Shown piece by piece: positions 9,901-18,693 of a DNA stretch of 64,000 nucleotides. A model generated the notes under the pieces. The model worked only from the letters and a program-made list of their open reading frames with translations. It did not search any database and was not told the DNA's origin. Source of the stretch: Maricaulis sp042095695 (GTDB taxonomy: Bacteria; Pseudomonadota; Alphaproteobacteria; Caulobacterales; Maricaulaceae); assembly GCA_042095695.1 (NCBI GenBank), contig JBELMP010000001.1, positions 62,001 through 126,000 on the forward strand, in the 5' to 3' direction. A program made the translations under genes and the position numbers. The first letter of the stretch is position 1. Every line of letters begins with the position of its first letter.

Positions 9901-10403
9901 CGACCGCCGCCGCCCCAGCTCGCCTTGAGCATGACGGGATAGCCGATCTCTGCCGCCAGCCTGCGACAGGTGTCAGCATCTGTCGGGAGGGCCGATGTGG
10001 CAGGCATGACAGGCACATTGGCCGCCTCGGCGAGGTTCCGGGCAGCGATCTTATTGCCCAGGCGACGCATCACATCGGCGCTAGGGCCGACAAAGGTGAT
10101 GCCGGCCTCGGCGCAGGCATCTGCCAGCTCGGGGCTTTCTGAGAGGAAACCATAGCCCGGGTGGATCATGGAGGCGCCGGCCTTGCGCGCCGTGGCGATG
10201 ATATCCTCAATACTCAGATAGGCTTTGACCGGTCCCAGCCCGCGGCCGATCAGATAGCTCTCATCAGCCTTGAAGCGGTGCAGGGCGAGCTTGTCCTCGT
10301 CGGAATAGATGGCAACGGTGCGCAGGCCGATCTCGGTCGCAGCCCGCATGATGCGAATGGCGATTTCGCTGCGATTGGCAATGAGGATTTTTTCAGCGGA
10401 CAT
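6948..10403 (-). CDS. pyc: Pyruvate carboxylase
   Basis: Biotin- and ATP-dependent carboxylation of pyruvate to oxaloacetate (anaplerosis). 1151 aa, full length for the single-chain enzyme. The biotin carboxylase domain (about 1-455) has KILIANRSEIAIRI, the glycine-rich ATP loop GGGGRGMRV and EVNPRVQVEHTVTEE. The carboxyltransferase domain (about 530-830) has TTMRDGHQSLLATRMR and the metal-site segment VHFHTHDTSG. A C-terminal biotinyl domain carries EAMKMET, whose Lys is biotinylated. No neighbouring gene is functionally related. It lies between hslU and hslV on the same strand. Confidence 0.97.
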   Translation of the reverse strand: MSAEKILIANRSEIAIRIMRAATEIGLRTVAIYSDEDKLALHRFKADESYLIGRGLGPVKAYLSIEDIIATARKAGASMIHPGYGFLSESPELADACAEAGITFVGPSADVMRRLGNKIAARNLAEAANVPVMPATSALPTDADTCRRLAAEIGYPVMLKASWGGGGRGMRVISQESELLEQIDAGRREAGAAFGKDEVYLEKLVERARHIEVQLLGDTHGNLVHLYERDCTVQRRNQKVVERAPAPNMSEATRTAICDAALRLGQSASYSGAGTVEFLMDADSGAFYFIEVNPRVQVEHTVTEEVTGIDIVRAQIQIARGAKIGDLSTSGVPAQADIILRGHAVQCRVTTEDPQNNFTPDYGRITAYRGATGFGIRLDGGTAYSGAVITGYFDSLLEKVTAWAASPEDAARRMDRALREFRIRGVSTNIAFLENVINHPDFVSGNVTTRFIDTTPDLFKFARRRDRATRLLGFIAEVTVNGNPEVENRPLPPAHANPPVLPAPLHTGPDLPEGTRQRLDRLGPEGFRDWMLDQTRVLMTDTTMRDGHQSLLATRMRSYDMVQIAESYARNLPDLFSLECWGGATFDVALRFLKEDSWDRLEAIRERTPNILLQMLLRASNGVGYTSYPDNAVAYFVERAAETGIDVFRVFDSLNLSDNMKVALDAVLKTDRLCEAAICYTGDLFDPARPKYNLDYYTELALEMKSAGAHILGIKDMAGLARPRQITALVKRLKAETGLPVHFHTHDTSGIAAATVLAAAEAGADAVDAAMDSLSGLTSQPNLGSIVTALADTERATGLDPAAIRRISDYWEAVRTQYAAFEPDLRAGASEVYLHEMPGGQFTNLKEQARAIGLAERWHEVAEMYGAVNLMFGDIVKVTPSSKVVGDMALYMVSSGLTPEDVLDPDTDVNFPESVVSMLRGELGHPPGGWPELLQAKALRGTSPLGQRPGAHLDPVDFDAVAEDIRPHTPFAPTPRDIASAVMYPKVFKDYLDHRQRYGRVDMLPTPVFFYGMEAGEEIAIEIEPGKTLNIRMMAIGEVDAHGEREVFFELNGQPRSIRTTDASVAPSAPVNDVADPGDPNQIPAPMAGMIAAVVVNEGDPVEPGDILMTLEAMKMETVIAAQLKGKVTRLAVRSGTQVDAKDLLAIVTPA

Positions 10404-10542
10404 GACCAGCCTCCTATACCGCCCTGACCAGCATGAGAGGGGAGTCTCGCAGGCAAGGCGCGCGTGTTACCGCAAACATTAGGCATGCTGTGCAAGGCTT
10501 GTCGAGAGTGTCTGCAGATCGTGGCCGGGATCGCCGCGGCGA

Positions 10543-11109
10543 TTACTCCGGATCCGCCTCCATCTCCTCAATGGTCAGATGATCATTGGTGTAGACGCAG
10601 ATGCGCCCGGCAATATCCATTGATTTCTCGGCGATGACCCGTGCATCCGCCTCGTATTCATAAAGCGCACGGGCGGCAGAAAGGGCGTAATTGCCGCCGG
10701 AGCCGACAGCGATCACCCCGTCTTCCGGTTCGAAAACATCCCCCGCGCCGGTCAGCAGGAAGGTCGCGGAGCGATCGGCGACGATCAGCATGGCATCCAG
10801 GCGGCGCATATATTTGTCTGTGCGCCAGTCCGTGGCGAGATCGACGCAGGCGCGGGCGAGCTGGGAGGGATATTGCTCAAGCTTGGCCTCGAGCCGCTCG
10901 AACAGCGCGAAGGCATCGGCAGTGGCGCCGGCGAAGCCGGCAATCACCTGGCCATTGCCCAGGCGGCGGACCTTGCGGGCATTGGCCTTCATCACCGTAT
11001 GGCCGATCGAGACCTGGCCATCCCCGGCGAGGACAAGCTTGCCATTCTTGCGTACCGCCAGAATTGTGGTGCCGCGCCATTTTGATGCGTCGGTATAGCT
11101 GTCACTCAT
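10543..11109 (-). CDS. hslV: ATP-dependent protease peptidase subunit HslV
   Basis: Proteasome-like threonine peptidase of HslUV. 188 aa. Mature enzymes begin with Thr-Thr; here TTILAVRKNGKLV follows a 13-residue N-terminal extension ending in WRG, so Thr14 should become the nucleophile after removal of a short propeptide, as in other alphaproteobacterial HslV. GDGQVS and the GSGGNYALSAARAL segment are conserved. The ATG at 11109 lies 13 bp from a perfect parS palindrome in its upstream region. Confidence 0.96.
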   Translation of the reverse strand: MSDSYTDASKWRGTTILAVRKNGKLVLAGDGQVSIGHTVMKANARKVRRLGNGQVIAGFAGATADAFALFERLEAKLEQYPSQLARACVDLATDWRTDKYMRRLDAMLIVADRSATFLLTGAGDVFEPEDGVIAVGSGGNYALSAARALYEYEADARVIAEKSMDIAGRICVYTNDHLTIEEMEADPE

Positions 11110-11121
11110 GGCCGCTGCTCC

Positions 11122-11135
11122 GTTTCACGTGAAAC
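11122..11135. other. parS centromere site (ParB-binding palindrome)
   Basis: GTTTCACGTGAAAC is a perfect 14-bp palindrome identical to the core of the widely conserved chromosomal parS sequence. The outer bases are C and C rather than T and A of the 16-bp consensus. It lies in the 90-nt gap between hslV and the GGDEF-EAL gene, about 22 kb from dnaA and close to the aroE-coaE-dnaQ block that flanks Cori in Caulobacter, which is where parS sites are expected. I saw no second full copy in the window. Confidence 0.88.
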
Positions 11136-11199
11136 CCTGACAGCATTTGGCCTTAGGATGAGGCGGGATCAAGCCCGCGCGCGCAGAACCGCGGGCTAT

Positions 11200-13293
11200 C
11201 TACTCATTCACCGCGCGCGGGGCGTCATTGTCTTCGGCAAAATCCACGAACTGATCAAAGGGCATGGGCCGGCCATACAGGAAGCCCTGGGCCAGGGTCG
11301 CACCCATCGCACTCAGCATGGTCATTTGCTCTGCTGTTTCCACGCCTTCAGCCACGGTTTTCAGCTTCAGCGCCTTGGCCATGGCGAGAATGGTCTCGAC
11401 CACGATCCGGTCATGCTCGTCGCTTGCCATATTCCGCACGAAGCTCTGATCGATCTTGAACACATCGAACGGCATGCGGGTCAGATAGGACAGGGAGGAA
11501 TGCCCGGTCCCGAAATCATCAATGGCGAAGCTGACACCGCGTTCCCGCAGGGGTTCGACCTGTTCGATCACGCGTTGCGGGTTTTCCATCGCAATGGATT
11601 CGGTCAATTCCAGCTCCAGCAGGTGCGGCGGCAGATTAGCCTCTTCCAGCGCGGCGAGCACGCTTTCGGAGAAGCCTTCGCGTTCGAACTGCATGGCAGA
11701 GACATTGACCGCAACCGGGATTTCCAGCCCTTTCATCCGCCATTTCGCGGCTTCCTGGCAGGCGCGACGCATCACCCAGTCGCCGATCTCGCCGATCAGA
11801 CCGCATTCCTCTGCAGCCTCGATAAAAGCGCCCGGAGACAGGAGGCCGGCGGTTGGATGATTCCAGCGTACCAGCGCTTCCGATCCCGCCGTGGACCCGT
11901 CCGACATCAGGACTTTGGGCTGATAATAGACCGTCAGCTGGTTCTGCTGCACCGCATCGCGGAGCTCGTTTTCCAGCACCAGGCGTTCAAAGGCCGACTG
12001 GTTCATGGTCGGCTCGAAGAATTGCGCCGCCGATCCGCCCGTGCGCTTGGCATGAGCCATGGCCAGGTCGGCGTGGCGCATCAGGGTTTCCGGATCCGCG
12101 CCATCCTGCGGGAAGACAGCAACGCCGATACTGGCGCCCAGGAAGACCTGGTGGCTGGAGATTTCAAAGGGCAGGCGAATGGCGTCAACAAGCTTGTTAG
12201 CCACGCGTGCTGCGTCCGCACCATCTTCCACTTCAGGCAGAAGGATCGTGAATTCATCACCACCCAGGCGGGCGATCAGCGAGTGCTCGCCACCGCGACG
12301 GGCGGCCATGTCACAACCACGCACGACTTCGGTTAGACGTCGGCCAACCATTTCCAGCAGCCGGTCGCCCTCGCCCATGCCGAGGCTGTCATTGACCCGC
12401 TTGAAACGATCCAGGTCGAGGAAGAGAACCGCCCCGGTCGAGCCCTGCTCGAGCGCCTTGCGGGCGACGCGTTCCGTTTCCTTACGGAAACGCTCGCGAT
12501 TGGGCAATTCGGTGACCATATCAACATAGGCCAGCCGGTGAATGCGTTTGAGGGACCCGTCCAGTCGCGCAAACATGCGATTGAAAGCATTGGCCAGAAC
12601 TTCCAGCTCGTCACCGGTGCGCACCTGAATGCGCATGTCCAGGGTTTTCGACGAGGCATGGCGTGCGGCCTCGGTCAGGGTCTTGATCGGCTTCAGCGCA
12701 CGATTGACCAGAAGGGCCGCCAGCGGCAGGGAAAAGATAAGCATCAGTATGGCGAGAATGGCCTGGCGGCGGATCATCGCATTGCGGGAGGCCGGCAATT
12801 CCAGCAGGTATTGCTTGGTATAGATGACACCGACCAGGCGGCGCGCATCGGTATAGACCGGGACCGCGATTTCCAGCGTCAGCCCCTCAAGCTTGGTGCG
12901 CTCATCCCCCGCGCCAAGCGCCATGACGGCGAGGTCAGCAGCATGCAGCCGGCCCTCATCACGAGCCTCGGCAAATGCCTCGCCCAACACTTCGCGGCGA
13001 TTATTCAGCGCATAGATTTCCGCCGCATTGGCGGAGGTGCGCAGCTCGGTGATGTAGTCCTGAACGAAGCCGTTCTGGTCGGAGATGAAATCATTGGCAA
13101 GCCGGGTTGCAGCAGCGCGCAGGGACTGCACATTGCGCTCGACCAGCATATTGCGGGTTTCATTATGCGAGGACACGCCTTCCAGCGTCATCAGAATCGC
13201 AACTGTCGCGAAGATCATCGTTCCTGTGAGAAGCGTAAACTTCATCACAAGTGATTTCATGACCCGCGATACCGCTTTGCGGATGGGTGCCAT
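11200..13293 (-). CDS. Membrane GGDEF-EAL protein (c-di-GMP turnover)
   Basis: 697 aa. One transmembrane helix near residues 17-37, an extracytoplasmic sensor region of about 140 residues, a second helix (LAILMLIFSLPLAALLVN), a HAMP linker, then GGDEF and EAL domains. GGDEF is intact (ARLGGDEFTILL) but lacks an RxxD inhibitory site at the usual position 5 residues upstream. The EAL domain keeps SEALVRW, NVSAMQF, ELELTES, DDFGTGHSS, FKIDQSFV and AEGVET, so it should be an active phosphodiesterase. Net activity (synthesis or breakdown) cannot be told. Transcribed towards hslV with parS between. Confidence 0.92.
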   Translation of the reverse strand: MAPIRKAVSRVMKSLVMKFTLLTGTMIFATVAILMTLEGVSSHNETRNMLVERNVQSLRAAATRLANDFISDQNGFVQDYITELRTSANAAEIYALNNRREVLGEAFAEARDEGRLHAADLAVMALGAGDERTKLEGLTLEIAVPVYTDARRLVGVIYTKQYLLELPASRNAMIRRQAILAILMLIFSLPLAALLVNRALKPIKTLTEAARHASSKTLDMRIQVRTGDELEVLANAFNRMFARLDGSLKRIHRLAYVDMVTELPNRERFRKETERVARKALEQGSTGAVLFLDLDRFKRVNDSLGMGEGDRLLEMVGRRLTEVVRGCDMAARRGGEHSLIARLGGDEFTILLPEVEDGADAARVANKLVDAIRLPFEISSHQVFLGASIGVAVFPQDGADPETLMRHADLAMAHAKRTGGSAAQFFEPTMNQSAFERLVLENELRDAVQQNQLTVYYQPKVLMSDGSTAGSEALVRWNHPTAGLLSPGAFIEAAEECGLIGEIGDWVMRRACQEAAKWRMKGLEIPVAVNVSAMQFEREGFSESVLAALEEANLPPHLLELELTESIAMENPQRVIEQVEPLRERGVSFAIDDFGTGHSSLSYLTRMPFDVFKIDQSFVRNMASDEHDRIVVETILAMAKALKLKTVAEGVETAEQMTMLSAMGATLAQGFLYGRPMPFDQFVDFAEDNDAPRAVNE

Positions 13294-13462
13294 ATTAACC
13301 CCACTTGCGGACCTTTCTGGCCCACGTCACTTCCAATCGTAGAGGGGCTTGGCTCTTGTCGGCTTGCCCCCTTCACGAGCAAACAATGACAGCAACCATT
13401 TTAAGCGTGGTTAATGGCGATGATTTTTTTCATCAAATTGAGAAGGCAGGTGTAAGAATCCG

Positions 13463-14470
13463 TTAGGAAATTTCGATTCCGGCCTGTTCTGTAAGGGCTT
13501 TCAGCTCGACTTCCGGGCGGGCGCCAAAATGCGAGATCACCTCCGCAGCGGCGATCGCGCCCATGCGCCCGGCATCCTCAAGTGAGGTGTTGCGTGCCAG
13601 GCCGAGCAGGAATCCCGCGGCGAAAAGATCGCCGGCACCGGTAGTGTCGACCAGGGTTTCAACCGGGGCCGCGGCGATGATCGCGGTTTCCTCGCCACGA
13701 ACAATGACCGCACCGTCTTCACCGCGGGTTATGGCGGCAATCTCGACTTGCGTCCGCGCGCGCGCAATCGCGGCGTCGAAATCATCGGTCTCGTAAAGCG
13801 CCATGATCTCGGCCTCATTGGCGACAAGGATATCGATATGATTGGCCACCAGGTGCTGGAAGGCCGGACGATGCCGCTCGACGCAAAAGAGATCGGACAG
13901 GGTCAGGGCCGTCCGGCGCTGGGCGGCGGCGGCCAGTTCGGCGGCACGCACATAGCCGCGCTTGGCTTCTTCGCGGTCAAACAGATAGCCCTCCAGATAG
14001 ATGATTTCCGAGGCGCGCAGCTTGTCCGCCCCGTGCTGGACATCGTCTTCGGTGACCAGGGCGGCTGCGCCCAGGAAGGTCGACATGGAACGCTGCGCAT
14101 CCGGGGTCACATTGATCAGGCAGCGCGCCGTCGCCGGCCCGTCCTGCAAGGGCGGTGTGTCGAAATCCACCCCGATCGCCCGGATGTCATGGGTGAAGAT
14201 CTCTCCGAGCTGGTCGTCAGCCACCTTGCCGACATAGGCGGCCTTGCCGCCAAGCGAGGCGATGCCGGCGACCGTATTGGCTGCCGATCCGCCGGAGGCC
14301 TCCTTGCCCGCCTGCATTCTGGAATAGAGATAGGTCGCGCGTTCCTCATCGATGAGGTTCATCGCCGCCTTGGGGATTCCCTCCTGCTCCAGGAAGTCAT
14401 CGGTCGCGGGGGAGATGACATCAACAATCGCATTGCCGACGGCAAGAACATCATACTGGCGGGCAGACAT
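13463..14470 (-). CDS. PfkB-family sugar/nucleoside kinase, adenosine-kinase-like
   Basis: 335 aa. N-terminal DVLAVGNAIVDVI is typical of the adenosine-kinase branch of the ribokinase superfamily. GGSAANTVAGIASLGG binds substrate, and DTTGAGDLFAAGFL is the PfkB signature with the catalytic Asp and anion hole. The likely reaction is ATP-dependent phosphorylation of a nucleoside or ribose-like sugar; adenosine is an inference from the N-terminal signature. It stands alone, with 169 nt to the GGDEF-EAL gene downstream and 134 nt to the divergent ATP-grasp gene. Confidence 0.88.
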   Translation of the reverse strand: MSARQYDVLAVGNAIVDVISPATDDFLEQEGIPKAAMNLIDEERATYLYSRMQAGKEASGGSAANTVAGIASLGGKAAYVGKVADDQLGEIFTHDIRAIGVDFDTPPLQDGPATARCLINVTPDAQRSMSTFLGAAALVTEDDVQHGADKLRASEIIYLEGYLFDREEAKRGYVRAAELAAAAQRRTALTLSDLFCVERHRPAFQHLVANHIDILVANEAEIMALYETDDFDAAIARARTQVEIAAITRGEDGAVIVRGEETAIIAAAPVETLVDTTGAGDLFAAGFLLGLARNTSLEDAGRMGAIAAAEVISHFGARPEVELKALTEQAGIEIS

Positions 14471-14604
14471 GGCGGGGTCCTGAACATGAAGGGCGGAGAA
14501 CTGGCGAGAGCCTTAATCGCAGCCGGGCGCCGGGGCAAGGCTTGCGGGCACGCAGGGCGGTGTTATGAGGTGGTGAACTCTCCAGCCGTCCGCCGAGCCC
14601 GCCC

Positions 14605-15498
14605 ATGTCCCGACCTGATATGCGAGTCGCCTTTCTGACCGCCAGCTGCATGTTCAAATCAAGCCCCGACGCCCGGCTTGACCATTGGGAGCATGATCTG
14701 GAATGGGACCAGATCGCCCCGGCCTGCCAAGAGGCCGGCATTCAGCTCGAGGCGCGGATCTGGGACAGCCCCGATTTTGATCCTGCACTTTACGACGCCG
14801 TGGTGATCGGCACGTGCTGGGATTATATGGAAAAGCCCGATCAGTTTGGCGGTGTTCTGGCTGAATGCGCTGCGCGCTCTACACTGCTTAACCCGCTTCC
14901 CACCGTCATGTGGAATACCCGCAAGACCTATCTCAAGGATCTCGCCGGGCCTGGTGCGCCAATGATCCCCACCATCTGGGCCGACAAGGCCGATGCGGCG
15001 ACGATCAACGCGGCGTTCGAGGTGCTGGGCTGTGATGATGTCGTGGTCAAGCCGGTTCTGGGGGCCGGGGCCTGGCGCCAGGCGCGGGTAAAGCGTGGCG
15101 AGGCGCTTCCGGAGGCCGAAAAGCTTCCGCCCGCCGAGACGATGATCCAGCCCTTCCTGCCTTCAGTGGCTGAAGAGGGCGAATACGCCTTCCTTTTCTT
15201 CAATCGGGAATTCTCTCATTGCGCCCTGAAACGCCCGGCCGCGGGCGATTATCGGGTGCAATCGGAATATGGCGGGTATGAAGCCGTGCATACGCCCAGC
15301 GCGGACGAGCTCGCCCTTGCCCAGACAGTGATCGACAGTGTCGACGGTGATCTACTCTATGCCCGCGTTGACATGCTGCGCGGCCTGGACGGCAAGCTCG
15401 CCCTGATCGAGCTGGAACTGATCGAACCCTATCTCTATCCGGAGCAGGGACCCGAGTTTGGCGCAAACTTCGCAAAAGCGCTGAAGGCGCTGGTTTAG
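14605..15498 (+). CDS. ATP-grasp family protein (RimK/glutathione-synthetase-like)
   Basis: 297 aa. The N-terminal domain has VAFLTAS and the middle VVIGTCWDYMEKPDQF. The ATP-grasp core is seen in NPLPTVMWNTRKTYLKDLA, VVKPVLGAGAW, IQPFLP and the metal-binding LIELELIEPYLY. This subgroup includes D-cycloserine-type ligases and many unassigned carboxylate-amine ligases, so substrates cannot be named. There is no obvious partner next to it; it is divergent from the PfkB kinase and followed by polA after 97 nt. Confidence 0.8.
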   Translation: MSRPDMRVAFLTASCMFKSSPDARLDHWEHDLEWDQIAPACQEAGIQLEARIWDSPDFDPALYDAVVIGTCWDYMEKPDQFGGVLAECAARSTLLNPLPTVMWNTRKTYLKDLAGPGAPMIPTIWADKADAATINAAFEVLGCDDVVVKPVLGAGAWRQARVKRGEALPEAEKLPPAETMIQPFLPSVAEEGEYAFLFFNREFSHCALKRPAAGDYRVQSEYGGYEAVHTPSADELALAQTVIDSVDGDLLYARVDMLRGLDGKLALIELELIEPYLYPEQGPEFGANFAKALKALV

Positions 15499-15595
15499 AA
15501 CCGCACCCTCCTGACACCTCCCCCGTTCACGCGGCTGACAAGGCGCGCTAGGCTGGGATCGACTCAGAACGAAATCCTCAGAAAGCGGGTGCGCC

Positions 15596-18382
15596 ATGGC
15601 CACGCAAAGACCGGTTGATGAAAACAGCCATGTCTATCTCATTGACGGGTCGGGCTATATTTTCCGTGCCTATCACGCCTTGCCGCCGCTGACCCGGTCT
15701 GACGGGACGCCGGTCGGCGCGGTTCAGGGCTTTTGCAACATGCTCTGGAAACTGCTCGAGGATTTGAAGGGCGAGGATGCGCCCTCGCATCTCGCAGTGA
15801 TTTTCGATCATTCCGGCAAATCCTTCCGCAATGATCTTTACCCGCAATACAAGGCCCATCGTCCGCCGGCGCCGGAGGATCTGGTGCCGCAATTCTCCAT
15901 CATCCGTGATGCCACGCGGGCTTTTGGCACGCCCTGTATCGAGAGGGAGAATTACGAGGCTGACGACATCATCGCGACCTACGCCCGCATGGCCGAGGCG
16001 AAGGGGGCGGATGTCACAATTGTCTCCTCGGACAAGGATTTGATGCAGCTCGTCTCCGATCGCGTTTCCATGTTCGATGCGATGAAGAACAAGCGTATCC
16101 AGGCGCCGGAAGTGGCGGAAAAATTCGGGGTAGGTCCGGACCGGGTGATCGATATCCAGTCCCTGGCCGGTGACAGCGTTGATAATGTGCCCGGCGTGCC
16201 CGGCATTGGCGTGAAGACGGCAGCGCTCTTGATCAATGAGTATGGCGATCTTGACACCCTCCTGTCACGGGCCGAGGAGATCAAGCAGAAGGGCCGGCGT
16301 GAAAAACTCCTCGCCCATGCCGATGATGCGCGCATTTCCCGCGATCTGGTCACCCTCAAGACCGACACGCCACTGGATGATCCGCTGGAAGATTTCGGCT
16401 TGTCCGACCCGGACCCTGACACGCTGGTGACATTCCTGAAAGAGATGGAATTCCGGACCTTTACCCGCAAGGTCGAAGAGGCGCTGGGGGCGCCGGCAGC
16501 CGATGAAAGCGGCGATGCGACAGCCCCCATCGACCGGTCGAAATATGCCTGTGTCACCGAGATGGCCGATCTGAAACGCTGGATCGCGCGCGCCGAGACC
16601 ACAGGTCTTGTCGCCGTGGATACCGAGACGGATGCGCTGTCCGCGACCGCCTCCGGCCTGGTCGGGGTCTGCCTGGCCACCGCGCCGGGTGAGGCCTGCT
16701 ATATCCCGCTCGCCCATGTCGATCCGGACGGGTCCGGGGATATGTTCGACACCGGCGCTGCGCCGGTGCAAATCCCGATGGACGAGGCGCTGGCGGCGCT
16801 CAAACCGATGCTGGAAAACCCGGCCATCCTCAAAATCGGGCAGAATTTCAAATATGACCTGTCGGTGCTTGGGCGTTACGGCATTGATGTCGCGCCCTAT
16901 GACGACACGATGCTGCTTTCCTATGTGATGGCGGCAGGTCTGGAAAAACACGGCATGGATGCGCTGGCGGAAAAGCATCTCGGCCATGCATGCATCCCGT
17001 TCAAGGAGATTTGCGGCACCGGCAAGTCTCAGATCAGTTTCGACAAAGTCCCTCTGGACAAAGCCACCGCCTATGCTGCCGAAGATGCGGATGTGACGCT
17101 GCGGCTCTGGGAGATTCTCAAGCCCGCCATGGTCGCGAAGAAAAAGGCGACGGTCTATGAGACGCTGGAACGCCCGATGCCGAAAGTGCTCTCGGATATG
17201 GAGCGCGCCGGGATCAAGGTCGATCCGGACCAGCTTCACCGCCTATCCTCTGATTTCGCCCAGAAAATGATGGCCGCCGAAGCCACGGCCCAGGAGGCTG
17301 CCGGCCGCGAATTCAATCTCGGCTCGCCCAAGCAGATCGGCGAGATCCTGTTCGGCGAGATGGGCCTGCCCGGCGGCAAAAAGACCAAGACCGGCGCCTG
17401 GTCGACCGATGCGGCCGTGCTCGACAGCCTCGCGGCGGAGGGCCATGCCCTGCCGGTCGCACTCCTGGAGTACCGGCAATTTCAAAAGCTTAAATCAACC
17501 TACGCCGATGCGCTGATCGATCATATCAATCGGGACACCGGGCGTGTGCATACCTCCTTCTCCCTGGCGGCGACGACGACAGGGCGATTATCCTCGACTG
17601 AGCCCAATCTGCAGAACATCCCGATCCGCACCGAGGAAGGCCGCAAGATCCGTGAAGTCTTCATCGCCGAGCCGGGCAATGTCCTGGTCGCGGCGGATTA
17701 CTCCCAGGTCGAGCTGCGGCTTCTGGCCCATATCGCCGGAGTGGATGCGCTGAAAGATGCTTTCCGGAACGGGGTCGATATTCACGCCATGACCGCATCG
17801 GAAGTGTTCAATACGCCAATCGAAGGCATGGACCCGATGGTGCGCCGCAAGGCCAAGGCGATCAATTTCGGTGTTATTTACGGCATTTCCGCCTTTGGTC
17901 TCGCCAACCAGATCGATGTCTCGCGCGAGGAGGCCAAGGCCTTTATCGATGCCTATTTCGAAAAATTCCCGGGTATTGCCGACTATATGGAGGCGATGAA
18001 GGCGCAGGCCAAAGAGACCGGCTATGTCGAGACGATTTTCGGCCGCCGGGCGCATTTCCCGTCCATTCGCGACAAGAATCCCAATATGCGCATGTTTGCG
18101 GAACGCCAGGCCATCAATGCGCCGATCCAGGGCTCGGCCGCCGATGTCATCCGCCGGGCCATGATCCGCATGCCCGACGCGATCCGCCGCGCCAATCTCG
18201 GCGCGCGCATGCTCCTGCAGGTGCATGATGAACTGGTGTTCGAAGTGCCTGAAAACCAGGCGGATCAGCTGATCAGCCTGACCCGGGAGGTTATGTCAGG
18301 AGCCTGTCACCCGGCGCTCGCGCTTTCCGTGCCGCTGGAGGTGGATGCCAAGGCCGGCGCGACCTGGGGCGAGGCGCATTGA
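15596..18382 (+). CDS. polA: DNA polymerase I
   Basis: 928 aa, full length. The 5'-3' exonuclease domain is N-terminal (YLIDGSGYIFRAYHALPPL, YEADDIIA, SSDKDLMQLV). The 3'-5' exonuclease motifs look intact: VAVDTETDAL, GQNFKYDLSVL and YAAEDADVT, so proofreading should be active. Polymerase motif A is DYSQVELRLLAHI, motif B RRKAKAINFGVIYG and motif C VHDELVFEVP. Acts in Okazaki fragment maturation and repair. Its stop overlaps the start of the next small gene by one base. Confidence 0.97.
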   Translation: MATQRPVDENSHVYLIDGSGYIFRAYHALPPLTRSDGTPVGAVQGFCNMLWKLLEDLKGEDAPSHLAVIFDHSGKSFRNDLYPQYKAHRPPAPEDLVPQFSIIRDATRAFGTPCIERENYEADDIIATYARMAEAKGADVTIVSSDKDLMQLVSDRVSMFDAMKNKRIQAPEVAEKFGVGPDRVIDIQSLAGDSVDNVPGVPGIGVKTAALLINEYGDLDTLLSRAEEIKQKGRREKLLAHADDARISRDLVTLKTDTPLDDPLEDFGLSDPDPDTLVTFLKEMEFRTFTRKVEEALGAPAADESGDATAPIDRSKYACVTEMADLKRWIARAETTGLVAVDTETDALSATASGLVGVCLATAPGEACYIPLAHVDPDGSGDMFDTGAAPVQIPMDEALAALKPMLENPAILKIGQNFKYDLSVLGRYGIDVAPYDDTMLLSYVMAAGLEKHGMDALAEKHLGHACIPFKEICGTGKSQISFDKVPLDKATAYAAEDADVTLRLWEILKPAMVAKKKATVYETLERPMPKVLSDMERAGIKVDPDQLHRLSSDFAQKMMAAEATAQEAAGREFNLGSPKQIGEILFGEMGLPGGKKTKTGAWSTDAAVLDSLAAEGHALPVALLEYRQFQKLKSTYADALIDHINRDTGRVHTSFSLAATTTGRLSSTEPNLQNIPIRTEEGRKIREVFIAEPGNVLVAADYSQVELRLLAHIAGVDALKDAFRNGVDIHAMTASEVFNTPIEGMDPMVRRKAKAINFGVIYGISAFGLANQIDVSREEAKAFIDAYFEKFPGIADYMEAMKAQAKETGYVETIFGRRAHFPSIRDKNPNMRMFAERQAINAPIQGSAADVIRRAMIRMPDAIRRANLGARMLLQVHDELVFEVPENQADQLISLTREVMSGACHPALALSVPLEVDAKAGATWGEAH

Positions 18383-18693
18383 TGCTTTGGGCGATCACAC
18401 TTTTCTTTCAGTCTGTCGATTTCGTACCTGCCTGTCCCGTGCCGACGCCGGCGCCTGTAGTGATGGTCGCTCCAGAAATGAGAGGGCACTGGGATCGTGG
18501 ACTTGAGTTCCCGGTCACCGCTACCGCCGAGTTTGACATCGATTTAAACGGCGCGCCGATCAATATATTGGTCGATGCGCCAACTCGGATGGTCGAAATA
18601 TCAGTTATTCGGGCCGTAGAGCGTATGCGTTTCAATCCGAGCGATGCCTGTCGCTGCGCTGAATGGATATACATACTCGAAATGACCGACTAG
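18382..18693 (+). CDS. Small TonB-C-terminal-like domain protein
   Basis: 103 aa. A short hydrophobic N-terminus is followed by VTATAEFDIDLNGAPINILVDAPTRM and AVERMRFNPSDAC, a pattern resembling the TonB C-terminal beta-alpha-beta fold (AxVxFxIDxxGxPxNIxV...A..AV..WRFxP). It has no proline-rich spacer and no clear membrane anchor, so it is not a full TonB. The ATG overlaps the polA stop by one base, so it depends on polA transcription. The stop shares CTAG with the convergent DUF1254 gene. The call is a motif-level resemblance only. Confidence 0.6.
   Translation: MLWAITLFFQSVDFVPACPVPTPAPVVMVAPEMRGHWDRGLEFPVTATAEFDIDLNGAPINILVDAPTRMVEISVIRAVERMRFNPSDACRCAEWIYILEMTD

Noticed and set aside
10530..10543. 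ATCGCCGCGGCGAT palindrome at the hslV stop as a terminator
   Set aside because: Perfect palindrome without a loop and without a following T-run; likely incidental in GC-rich coding sequence.
13401..13414. TTAA-N6-TTAA upstream of the GGDEF-EAL gene as a CtrA site
   Set aside because: The CtrA consensus needs a 7-bp spacer; with 6 bp the half-sites are out of register.
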